From: Saccoglossus kowalevskii
Taxonomy: Eukaryota > Hemichordata > Enteropneusta > Harrimaniidae
Reading direction: 5' to 3'
DNA length: 11,721 nt
Assembly: GCF_000003605.2 (NCBI RefSeq)
Contig: NW_003148286.1
Span: 23,168 to 34,888, forward strand
Shown here one piece after another: positions 1-8,222 of this stretch. Under the pieces are notes generated by a model. The model saw only the letters and a list, made by a program, of their open reading frames with translations. It searched no databases and was not told the origin of the DNA. Every line of letters starts with the position of its first letter. Position 1 is the stretch's first letter. A program made the translations under genes and the position numbers.

Positions 1-42
1 TTATTATTTATTTATTATTTATTTATTTATTTATTTATTTAT
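1..42. repeat. (TTTA)n microsatellite
   Basis: The window opens inside a tetranucleotide run of TTTA with a few TTA interruptions. It ends at ATCATGCG. The left boundary lies outside the window. Confidence 0.95.
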
Positions 43-383
43 CATGCGCTCCCGATACAAAAGGTTGGAACAATGAATAAATACATAAACCATTTTACTA
101 TATAAGTGAAACAGTTTAAAATATTTTGGAAGACAATACAACTTTAACAATAAAATACGTGTTATCCATATTCCCCCAGTCATTCCATTCATCACACGTC
201 AAGTGTGTGCGTATAGCATTACATTACATTATTACATTTGTTCCACACACTGTCATAGTAGACAAACACTCAGGCATTTTCAGGACTATGGTGACTAAGC
301 TAAACTCATTTATTTTAGATTTGTGTGAGAGCCATGGTTCAAACGCCACAGTCGTGTTGCCGCATTCAATATTAAACGTAACG
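43..383. other. AT-rich DNA without a recognised gene
   Basis: Two overlapping short open frames lie here, 86 codons on + and 67 on -. Neither shows a recognisable motif, and both are what chance gives in DNA of this composition. A short ATTACATT-type iteration occurs near 218-240. CpG density rises only at the right edge, next to the promoter-like cluster. Confidence 0.6.
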
Positions 384-406
384 TGACGTAATGGCGCGTA
401 TAAATA
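384..406 (+). promoter_or_regulatory. Candidate core promoter: CRE-like site plus TATA box
   Basis: TGACGTAA (384-391), a CRE/ATF-type octamer, is followed 7 bp later by TATAAATA (399-406) in a GCGC context. About 12 CpG dinucleotides fall within 361-470, unusual for the surrounding AT-rich DNA. If the TATA box works, transcription would start near 428-436 on the + strand. The first ATGs downstream (near 482 and 489) open only tiny frames, so any transcript would be noncoding or begin with a 5' UTR exon. Promoter activity is inferred from motif arrangement only. Confidence 0.35.
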
Positions 407-815
407 CAGTGTTTGCACAAAATTCAAACACGCCCTTGGCGACGACGTAGCGTTTTTATATTAATCGCACTTCAAATTCTGAATGTAAATGTCAGCGTGC
501 AAGCTTTGAAAAAAGTACACCAATGATCTTTTTCTGTTTTTATTCCCAAAATACTAAATGTAAATATAACATTGTTTCTTAAGTAAACCCATAAACTATA
601 ACAAATAGTGAGACATTGCACAGAATGACAGAGGCTGTATTTAACCAAGATATACCAAGTCAGCCATCATTCAGACTAGTCATTACGCATTCAGCTCATG
701 CCGCAAACGAAATGTAAAGAGAAGTGAATTTTGCTTGGCCCACAGCACATCCATATCAATGGCACCATGCATCATAAAGAAGCTAATACACAAGTCTTCA
801 ATATCGCTCATACGT

Positions 816-840
816 AATATAATATAATATCATATCATGT
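816..840. repeat. Pentanucleotide microsatellite (AATAT/CATAT)
   Basis: Three AATAT units are followed by CATAT and CATGT, giving a clear period of 5 with decay towards the right. Confidence 0.8.
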
Positions 841-921
841 CATAACTTCCAAACAAGCATTTGTAAACTGGCAAATTTCATTGGTAAACCGTTGTACTTA
901 ATAACTGTTAAACGAGGGAGA

Positions 922-929
922 TATAAAAG
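922..929 (+). promoter_or_regulatory. Isolated TATA-like octamer
   Basis: TATAAAAG matches the strongest eukaryotic TATA consensus. An ATG at 953 opens a frame of only 15 codons. No other promoter element was noticed nearby, and such octamers arise often by chance in AT-rich DNA, so this is a weak call. Confidence 0.15.
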
Positions 930-1030
930 GTTGCCAGATTGATGAGACAATTATGGCAAGGATACAAATATTCATATTTCCAGAGCTTCTCAATATATAA
1001 TTATATCGTCATCTATAATTCAGATTGTAA

Positions 1031-1052
1031 GTCTGACTGTCTGTCGGTCTGT
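1031..1052. repeat. Decayed (GTCT)n microsatellite
   Basis: The run reads GTCTGACTGTCTGTCGGTCT followed by GT. It is a tetranucleotide repeat with several substitutions. Confidence 0.6.
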
Positions 1053-1125
1053 AGAAAATAAATCATCGCAGACCATTGTCTGCGTCATTAATGGCATTTT
1101 TTCAGCGAAGAAACAATCTGAAAGC

Positions 1126-1165
1126 ATAGCTCAGTGGTTTTCAACGATCTAGGACGCAATACATT
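1126..1165 (+). mobile_element. Possible hAT transposon end or tRNA/SINE head fragment
   Basis: CAGTGGTTTTCAACGATCTA begins at 1132. It resembles the terminal inverted repeat of many hAT elements, which commonly start CAGTGGTTCTCAA and continue into a G/C-containing stretch. The overlapping TAGCTCAGTGG (1127-1137) also fits the tRNA box A consensus. No matching inverted end (such as TTGAAAACCACTG) and no box B were found downstream. It is therefore a solitary fragment of one or the other, or a coincidence. Confidence 0.25.
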
Positions 1166-2542
1166 TGCAACTGAACATGTTCTGCTCATATCATTATTTT
1201 AACATTTTTTACAGGTTGCCATGTTACCGAGAGCTTATTCTAGGATCGCAGAGACGCGATTCGTTTGTGACGTCAGTATAGTATGATATTCATAACACGA
1301 GTTCTAAAGCGAGATTTATCCCAATTTCTTCGTTATCGATTCAGAATATGCAAAGTGAAGAAGACGATAATTAGAACAAACATGGCATAAACTAGTTTCA
1401 ACTATCACTTACCTATCGACTATTTAAATATCGAATAATAGATTGTAAACATGCTTCACAGTTAAAACTAAGATCTTGGTTCAATGTTCTTTTTATTGGA
1501 CATTCTAAACTACATTCTATCAAAGAAAATATTCCTTCATAGCACGTGGTGGTGTCCTGTTGATTTTCACCAAGACAGGTCAATCAATTCAATGATTGAC
1601 GATGTTCCCATGCGGTGTTTAATAATTAGGGTTTTCACTAGAGCAACATTCAGATCCAACCTTGCAATATGGAGTTGGTAATATAGTCATTCGAAATATA
1701 ATTGGGAGCACATTATCCAGATATACAATTTAATAACACAACCAGACTGCATGATTAAATATCGTTTTTCATGAACTGTAAAACACATCTAGCTGACTCC
1801 AGCAATCACCATAAACGGCATTTCATTTTCCATAGAAAGCTGGTACAACAGAATCCGGAAATCGAATTTAGAAGTACCTTATAAAATAGAAATAAAAAGT
1901 CACATTTAAATTGATTGATTACAAATTATGTTTTTCTTCTGAAGAGTATAGGCCATTGCTTGGAATATTACACAATTTGTATAGGTAATGGCACGACTAG
2001 TCGTTGTGTTTCAATGTAACAGCCACGCAAAATATGGTAAATGTTCATGGGCACTGGATAAGAGATTCGAGTAGCGAATATTTCTGATTGTTGAAAGTGC
2101 AAACTAGATCCACCAATCAATACAAATGCTGGAATGCTATCACATGATATGGGTCTGGAAAGTGCCATGAATCATGGACTAAAATGTTGTATTCACAATT
2201 ACACTAATCTATTAGAAATCAGTTCTGGTAGGTGGAACAAAAAAAAACATAATTTGTGATTGCAATTAATCCTTAATTATGTTAAATAACTGTGCCTCGC
2301 AGAGTTCTAGTTCATCAATTTTAAATCGAATATTTAATCTGGAGGATGAAATAGGTATTGGAAAAGTCCTGGATTAAATGATTCATTAAAAGTGAGCAGT
2401 GCGTATCATATGACCTTAAATGTGTGACGCTGTTACCATTTATACCTAATACAAAATAATGAAATGAAACAATGACACACATATGAATTCGTAGCAAAAA
2501 ACTTAATTACGTGATCTGTGTGAATATCAATAATTAAAATAA
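1166..2542. other. AT-rich DNA, no gene recognised
   Basis: The longest open frames are 65 and 66 codons, at 1484-1681 on + and 1968-2168 on -. Neither resembles a known family, and both end at stops without splice-like borders. A small inverted repeat, CAATCA...TGATTG, occurs around 1580-1600. Nothing else is supported here. Confidence 0.55.
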
Positions 2543-2559
2543 GCTGAGAGCCTCTCAGC
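2543..2559. repeat. Short perfect palindrome
   Basis: GCTGAGAG and CTCTCAGC are exact reverse complements separated by one C. The flanking bases (A on both sides) do not pair. It is too short to be called a transposon end by itself. Confidence 0.8.
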
Positions 2560-3029
2560 AAATCAGAATACTTCACCTCCGGGGTTCATACACAAAAACG
2601 ACCAGCTTTAAAGTCTCATTAATAGGTCAAAATTGAATAGGATAATTGTATTTGCTTGGAGGTTGTATCATATATATTGACCAACTCAAACTTTGGAATG
2701 AATGTTGGAATACACATTATAGTGTGAAGCCGAGTAATAATGTTCGATATCACTACACTATGTAACGTAAATTACGGCTATCATATTGTACTTTTGAAAT
2801 CATAGCTGACATTCTCTGTTGTAGTTGTACATCATATTTTATAAACACAGTTAATAATAAATTTCAGTGTAAACCCATGTACACGTGAGATAACGTTTCT
2901 ATTTCATCCAACTTCACTCATGTGTATTTCATCTATCTTGCAGTAACATAATTTAGTAATTTAGTTCGGCTTCTGGTTTCTGTAATAATCAATGTTTTAT
3001 AGGAATGATTTATCAGCCCATAGCTCAAG
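2560..3029. other. AT-rich DNA left of the first LINE fossil
   Basis: No coding similarity was seen. The upstream part of the LINE (endonuclease domain) is not recognisable here, which fits a 5'-truncated insertion. Confidence 0.5.
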
Positions 3030-3361
3030 ATGGAGTTACAAAGATGGAGTGACCACTTCGAGGAAGTGTTAAACAGAAAAGATTCCGACGAACCTAATAA
3101 TGATGATGATGCAAATTAGAGCATATAGACATTGAAGAAATTGACATCAGAGAACCAAGCAAAGTTGAATCAAGGTTGCATTTAAACAATTAAAGAATGG
3201 AAGTTGTTGCACCTGAAGTTGTTTCAATTACAGCAGAACTCCATGAAGCAGATATAGATGTTGACAAACAGACAACAGTTCAACACCTAATTGAAAAGAC
3301 ATGGACAGAAGAAGGAATACACATGAAATGGAAACATAGTTTGATAATAAAACTACACTAA
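3030..3361 (+). pseudogene. LINE fossil: linker and N-terminal RT blocks
   Basis: From 3030 the frame reads MELQRWSDHFEEVLNRKDSD, the RWS-HFEEVLNR linker characteristic of this LINE type, and stops at 3117-3119. The match resumes one frame over at 3116 with IDIEEIDIREPSKVE, then a stop (3191-3193) where the family has an IKxLKNGK-like motif. It continues as SITAELHEADIDV and HLIEKTWTEEGIHMKWKHS up to a stop at 3359-3361. One frameshift near 3110-3116 and the stop at 3191 disable it. The proline/glycine part of the APGxDxI block has drifted. Confidence 0.85.
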
Positions 3362-3629
3362 TTCCAATCGTAAGCAAAGTGCCGAGCCAAGTCATCATAG
3401 ACAGAATAAAAAACGGAGTTTATAAAAATCTCAGAAACGTAATATTATTGTGAACAAATGGCACGCAACAAATTACGTTAATTTCACTGACTTTGGAAAA
3501 CCATTTGATTCTGTGAACCGGGACATCCTTTGGAGAATAATGAGAATGTATGGTACGATAACAAGTCTTGTGAAAGCTTTTTATAATGACTTCAATTGTG
3601 CAGTGATGCAACATGGAGAAACATCGTAA
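3361..3629 (+). pseudogene. LINE fossil: reverse transcriptase core
   Basis: In one frame (3361-3453) the text IPIVSKVPSQVIIDRIKNGV corresponds to the block preceding the AGFR motif of RT. The match then changes frame and, from 3438, reads NYVNFTDFGKPFDSVNRDIL followed by WRIMRMYG and a weaker LVKAFYNDFNCAVMQHGE, ending at a stop (3627-3629). The FDSV segment is RT motif A, and its aspartate is preserved. About 20-25 residues between the LR of KNLR and the next block, including AGFR, are absent, consistent with a deletion. The usual glutamine-glycine block and the xADD motif C do not follow. Confidence 0.88.
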
Positions 3630-3864
3630 TAGTTTGGTCAATTGGATAATGACAAGGATTCTACAAAATGGCGAAACATTTGACGCTGATAACATCCACA
3701 AAACAACATATCCAACAAAAACAGACATGCTATACGAGTTGGCCAAAAAGAAACAAGGCTGGATGGAAGTCATGTGCTGAAGACAGAGTTACATCAGCTG
3801 ATAGGACAGAATAGAGACATCAGTGGTGGCCCTATGTGCCACTAAGCATCTGCAGAATAGTTAG
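3630..3864 (+). pseudogene. LINE fossil: C-terminal tail remnant
   Basis: The text here is heavily decayed. SWPKRNKAGWKSCAEDRV (around 3700-3790) loosely fits the GRPKxTWRR block near the end of this LINE family. From 3805 one frame ends VVALCATKHLQNS, close to the family's terminal ALCATRH-like signature, with a stop at 3862-3864. Everything between the RT core and this tail, several hundred residues in a complete element, has been lost or is unrecognisable. A 117-codon antisense frame over this part (3420-3773) is a by-product and not a gene. Confidence 0.6.
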
Positions 3865-5004
3865 TATTTCTCCCTGAATTGACTGTGTTGTGTTTGTCCC
3901 CTTTGTTTGATTGTAAATTCACTGGTGGATTCTGTTGTCTGAGTTTGCACGTTGGGTATTGATATTCTATTTAACACCAATGCGTCTCTGGAATCCCAAA
4001 TATACATTTACGCATGAGCGTAAACAAAAGATGATTCAAATGTTATATTTTGCGTGTTAATAATACCGCGGAATTAAAACAGTTTGAAGCAAAATCCTGC
4101 CCTATGTATGTACACATGAAAGTTGCCACACTTGTGTAATAGGTCTGATATAGTAGGGTCACTCGTTCCAATATCTTCTCTCGATATATAGATATAATCA
4201 GCTATACATCAGATCATAACATTTTGTAATGTGTAGGAGAGTGTAGATAAGATTACATGAACATTGTATAATCAATGGTGTATTATATCTCGTTAAACAG
4301 TCAAATGTTACAAGAATGTCAGTGTACTATAAGATATTGCAATACCGCAAAGTAGACACAGTACAACTAGTGCGACCAGTTCGTATGCGACACTGTATTA
4401 CTGTAGTGAGTACTTAGCGGCACCCACGTATTAATATTATTATTATACATCTTCTCGATTCCAATCGCTTTGTGTGGGAAGCTTTAGGAATGTAGTAGAG
4501 GTTGTTTTGAATCATACCAAACTATGCATTTTATGAAGGTTTATGATTCACACTAACCTTTATGTAGCCATGTGACTTCTAAGTAAATAAATCCTTTATT
4601 GCAGATTCAAATGAGTACTGTTGATTAAAAGGGATACCATATTTTTTTTGGAATAAGAAAAAAAAACAGTCACATCAATTTTGCCTACTTTTCTTCCCGT
4701 TCAAATGTCAAGTAAATATAGATGATTTGTAAGCAACTAAAGACGTGACTGTGTGATTTATTAATTATTTAAAATACATGCAAACATTCCAATATACTTA
4801 GGATTTTGTATTAACATTCAAGGTTCACCATCTTGGAAATACTATAAATCATTTCTCTTAGTATGGAATATGCAATAACGCGAAATTATGACATATTGTA
4901 CTTCAGAGAGATGCCGTGACAAAATACTAGACAAAGAACGTAAAAAACACTAATGTTATTTAAAATTATATACATAAAACCACAAGCCAAATTAACAACA
5001 TTAA
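3865..5004. other. AT-rich DNA, no gene recognised
   Basis: The interval contains a small ATT microsatellite (about 4430-4448), a T8 run followed by an A9 run near 4642-4668, and otherwise unstructured sequence. The first part may include the LINE 3' untranslated region, but no terminal repeat or A tail marks its end. Confidence 0.55.
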
Positions 5005-5122
5005 CTTACTTCTAGTAAGACTACAATTAGGGAAAACAAGGTTATGGGCAGTATAAATAATTTACCTCTAGTAAGACTACAATTAGGGAGAACAAGGTTA
5101 CGGGTAGTATAAATAATTTATC
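5005..5122. repeat. 56-bp tandem duplication
   Basis: Two copies start at TCTAGTAAGACTACAATTAG (5011 and 5067), with a shared TTAC run just upstream of each. They differ at three or four positions (GGGAAAAC/GGGAGAAC, TTATGGG/TTACGGG, GCAG/GTAG and TTTAC/TTTAT), all transitions. A short TCTAG at 5124 may be the edge of a third copy. No coding content was noticed. Confidence 0.92.
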
Positions 5123-5722
5123 ATCTAGGTATTGTCAAGAGAAATCATTTTGTCGTACCTTTACGTGATAAGAAATTCTAGCAACAATAAAGCGAATGTA
5201 AATCCCCATTAATCTACATCTTTAACCCACAACATATTTGTTCGTTTTCTTTGCCGTTTGACATACAATCTTAATACATGTATTACTGGTACATAAACAA
5301 AGATGACATATTTAGTCTACCATTCTTGGTACAGTAACTCGATGTTTCGGGCATTATTCTTATACATGTTTTGTTCGTATGAAGTTTACTAATTAATCAC
5401 ATCTGTATTCAGAAATAAGAAAACCGTCTCTATATGCATAAATATTACGATTTTAAATGTAACACATGTGGTTTTTGTACACTGCGTATCCGTTTTGGAG
5501 CTCTTCATATTATTCTGTGCATTACGTATTTAATTTTACGTATCTCGTTTGAGCACTACACATAGGCACTATGTATATCGTGTGTGAGCACTGTGTTATA
5601 TCCTTTGTACGGACACCCATCATGGGCGTTGACGGGATTATTATGGGTAACGCTTGTATTGAAACAATATCAAGCATATCTTTACATTGCTATCAATCAA
5701 CGTGGTTTCTAAAACAAAATCC
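5123..5722. other. AT-rich DNA between two tandem repeats
   Basis: No gene was recognised. A small CCCATCATGGG palindrome is at 5616-5626, and GAGCACT recurs at about 5551 and 5586. The right end, AAAACAAAATCC, borders the array. Confidence 0.55.
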
Positions 5723-6002
5723 GTGACGCTTTTAGCAAACATGTGGTATATGGGCAGCTGACAGTGAATGGCACCACGTGTATTAATATAATTGGTAAAA
5801 CATGTGACGCTTTTAGCAAACATGTGGTATATGGGTAGCTGACAGTGAATGGCACCACGTGTATTAATATAATTGGTAAAACATGTGGTATATGGGTAGC
5901 TGACAGTGAATGGCACCACGTGTATTAATATAATTGGTAAAACATGTGGTATATGGGTAGCTGACAGTGAATGGCACCACGTGTATTAATATAATTGGTA
6001 AA
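5723..6002. repeat. Tandem array with 81-bp and 61-bp periods
   Basis: Four copies of a 61-nt core begin at 5739, 5820, 5881 and 5942 with ACATGTGGTATATGGG. Copies 2, 3 and 4 are identical across 61 nt; copy 1 has C for T at 5755. A 16-nt segment, GTGACGCTTTTAGCAA, precedes copy 1 (5723-5738) and copy 2 (5804-5819) but not copies 3 and 4, so the period is 81 bp first and 61 bp after. Each core carries a CACGTG E-box and ends in GGTAAA. The minus strand translates across it as a 92-codon repetitive frame, which is not a gene. Minisatellite-bearing Helitron-like elements are known in bivalves, but no Helitron end was found here. Confidence 0.95.
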
Positions 6003-6072
6003 ACATTATCACCTGCTACAAATCAGCCTATAGAGCATTTCACCAAAAAGTGGAGGTGCTAAAATCACTTTT

Positions 6073-6102
6073 GTATTTTTTATTATTTTATTATTTTTTA
6101 TA
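6073..6102. repeat. T/A low-complexity run
   Basis: The run is built of TATT and TTATT units with T6 stretches. It is a simple-sequence tract about 70 bp right of the tandem array. Confidence 0.8.
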
Positions 6103-6264
6103 CTTATGCTTATGTATGAATCACTTTCTATCATAAAATGTGTTTTGAGTCATGTGATGTATCATTTGGATACGTGATTTACCTTATTAAAAACATGTTA
6201 CTAGAGATTCAGGCAGACTCAGATACATACACAGATACACCGGACCTGGTCCACTTGTTTGCGT

Positions 6265-6287
6265 TCTGGGCTTGGCCAACGCCCAGA
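6265..6287. repeat. GC-rich hairpin
   Basis: TCTGGGC (6265-6271) and GCCCAGA (6281-6287) are exact reverse complements around TTGGCCAAC, which itself contains the palindrome TTGGCCAA. A second small palindrome, GGACCTGGTCC, lies at 6242-6252. Function is unknown. Confidence 0.75.
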
Positions 6288-7052
6288 TACAACTTTTGTA
6301 CTCTCTGCTTCACAGTCTAAATCCATTATTGACACGAAATTCACTGTTGACAATTGAATAAATATTTGTGTACACGATGTATCTCACAGTGTTGAATGCC
6401 TTCAATTCAATTCAACATAGTAATGAAGATATGTAGATTATGTCAGAGTCGTCGCAACATTTTGGAAGCAAGATTACGTTCTATTTATTCAATGTGTAAA
6501 GTAAATTTAGTATTATAAAACCAAAATAAAGTTTTGCCCAAACTAAATTCAAATAATCTGAATTTATTATATGATTGATTTGCACATTTTATTCGCCTGG
6601 CAACGTGTATACAACCGGAATAGGGGATTTTAACTAATCGGCTTAGGGGCGAATTACACAGATTTCAATTATACTTTACTGTGCTAGGTGGCCCAATGTT
6701 TTTAATGCATTTTTATTTTCTACAATAATCTTTTTGCGATTAGCCAAATCGGATTCTAATTTCACTTCTTCCTGGTTACACTGAGAGTGTTTGTCACACA
6801 TTACGTGTCATCAAAACTGCAGTTATGCTTATTTGAAATTGATTGGCACAGTTCAGTTTTACTGGTGCATAGAGCGTATGGCAGCGAAAACGCAGCCAAT
6901 CCGACACAGAATGATGACAAGAAGAAACTGAAATAAATCACTTCATGTAGACAACGCATGGATCATTGTTATAATTTTGTGTTCTATGTGTCAGCGTAAG
7001 TACGTGGTATACATAGTACGCATGTTCAGCTCCATGAGAGATTTATTCTGTT

Positions 7053-7115
7053 GTTGGCATGGCACCAACAGAGTTGCTATGGCAACACATATTATGTATT
7101 GGGATATTATAAATA
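7053..7115 (+). promoter_or_regulatory. Paired X-box (RFX-type) motifs upstream of a TATA-like site
   Basis: GTTGCTATGGCAAC (7073-7086) fits every position of the RFX X-box consensus RYYNYYATRRNRAC and is nearly palindromic. GTTGGCATGGCACC (7053-7066) fits 12 of 14 positions and starts exactly 20 bp earlier. TATAAATA follows at 7108-7115, 21 bp after the second motif. RFX factors bind X-boxes close upstream of ciliary and other genes in animals. No coding exon was recognised downstream, so the target gene, if any, is unknown. The left motif also lies in a hairpin (TCTGTTG...CAACAGA). Confidence 0.35.
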
Positions 7116-7908
7116 TCGTAACCCTATAGCTCGCACGATATCTCACATATCATTATTTCGTTCTGTATATGATCACCTGTCATCTGTCTAATTTTTTTAT
7201 GCATGAATTTCACAACTAAAATATTGAACTATCTACAGTTGGATTCATAAAATTGAGAATGTTTGCTTCATTGAACACGACAGTGTCAGTGCATTGTTAA
7301 GTAAACACTATCAACCACCAGGGACAGCAACACTGTTAAATGTATCACATCTTTGTGAAAATCACCATCACCGCGACCATTCAACACGTACACAGTAAAT
7401 CAATTGAAACCCGACATTGTTGAAATTAAACCCAAGTGTATAATATTACAATACACCGGCCATTTCAATGAAAATAGTATTGTTTTAGTATTTTTCGGAG
7501 TAATTTACACTTGAAAATTAAGCAATTGTAAACACACACAAAATTATTTTTGTTTAAATAAGTGTTCTACATGGACATAAATGTTTCATTAAAGTGATAT
7601 ACTATTTATATAATCTAATAATACTAACAAAATTAAGTAAAAGTACTCGAACTACGAAAACCCCGGATAGACTTTAATATGTATGTGTATTATTGTATTG
7701 CCTTAGCCGCCTATGAGTTCAGTTTGAAATCAAAACACGTGGCGACGTAAAGACGTAATTGATTGAGGCTTGTGACGGTGATCACTGTAATACCATACAT
7801 TTATCATCTTGTTCAAATACCTTAATTTCAAGTGAACATTATTTGTGTAATTTAAACATCGAACATTCGAGAAATCAAACCCACCTAAAATATTTTGACC
7901 TGTCACAC
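7116..7908. other. AT-rich DNA, no gene recognised
   Basis: A 79-codon antisense frame (7730-7969) has no recognisable motif and runs into the minisatellite block. GACGTAA occurs twice, 8 bp apart, at 7744-7758. Nothing else is supported. Confidence 0.55.
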
Positions 7909-8222
7909 AAAAGTGGAGACACTTTTTAAAATGTGTCTCTGATACATGAACCGTTGTGATAATAAGCACGTTTCAATACATGTATCCAGGAACAGGTCGC
8001 AGCATGTGTCTCGTGGAAAAACATTTAAAACACTTTCCAAGACGTGTTCCCGGCGTGTTATATGCAAAATACTCCCCAAAATGCTGCAATCAAAGACACT
8101 GACAACAAGTGGTTTCATCATATACACTTTTCATGAGTATGTGCATTTTAATCACTTTAAATGTTTTTTAAGTGAGGACAAGCTAATAAACACTTTAAGT
8201 GTTTATTAACAAAACAGTAATA
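7909..8222. repeat. Degenerate ~29-bp minisatellite block, copy 1
   Basis: The sequence iterates imperfect units that begin CACTTT, continue with ACGTGT or ATGTGT, and often end in a GTGGAAA-like motif. Clear members start near 7919, 8032, 8127 and 8153. The block shares an ordered set of landmarks with the second block 1.2 kb away: GATAATAAGCAC near 7959, a CATATACACTTTTC motif near 8118-8133, AAACACTTTAAGTGT near 8188-8202, and AAAACAGTA after it. Overlapping 74- to 87-codon frames on both strands are translations of this repeat and not genes. Confidence 0.75.
8184..8208. repeat. Palindrome closing minisatellite block 1
   Basis: TAATAAACACTT and AAGTGTTTATTA are exact reverse complements (12-bp arms) around a single T. 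The inner part, AAACACTTTAAGTG, recurs at 9361-9374 at the end of the second block. Confidence 0.9.

Larger units (their letters stand above)
407..1125. other. AT-rich DNA, no gene recognised
   Basis: No protein motif was found in either strand by reading. The interval contains two small microsatellites and one isolated TATA-like sequence, listed separately. The rest looks like unremarkable intergenic or intronic sequence. Confidence 0.55.
3030..3864 (+). mobile_element. Degenerate 5'-truncated LINE (non-LTR retrotransposon)
   Basis: On the + strand, pieces of one retrotransposon polyprotein appear in the expected order: the endonuclease-RT linker, the N-terminal RT blocks, the RT block with the first catalytic aspartate, and a short C-terminal tail ending in a stop at 3862-3864. 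They occupy three frames and contain several stops. At least two internal segments of the usual protein are missing, including the one with the second catalytic motif (FADD/YADD type). The family resemblance is to the CR1/L2/RTE-like LINEs abundant in invertebrates; the exact clade cannot be fixed by eye. No target-site duplication was identified. The copy is old and cannot be active. Confidence 0.88.
6003..7052. other. Noncoding DNA with a GC-richer patch
   Basis: After the array comes unique sequence, a T/A low-complexity run (6073-6102), then a 60-codon open frame on + (6138-6320) with no recognised domain. Its right half (about 6208-6310) is richer in G and C than its surroundings and contains hairpins; it may be a decayed repeat. 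A 17-codon frame at 6878-6931 reads MAAKTQPIRHRMMTRRN, but nothing supports its use. Confidence 0.5.

Noticed and set aside
1968-2168. 66-codon minus-strand open frame as a gene or exon
   Set aside because: No recognisable domain; a stop lies immediately upstream of the ATG, and no good splice borders were seen.
3420-3773. 117-codon minus-strand open frame, the longest in the window
   Set aside because: It lies antisense to clear reverse-transcriptase remnants on the + strand and has no recognisable motif.
5641-5919. 92-codon minus-strand open frame with internal amino-acid repeats
   Set aside because: It is a translation of the 81/61-bp tandem array. The repeated peptides follow the DNA period, and the frame has no domain or plausible context.
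5723-6002. CRISPR-like array
   Set aside because: The copies are contiguous, with no variable spacers, and the setting is eukaryotic; it is a minisatellite.
7903-8209. Overlapping 74- and 87-codon frames on opposite strands
   Set aside because: Both are translations of the degenerate minisatellite; the apparent patterns reflect the roughly 29-bp unit.
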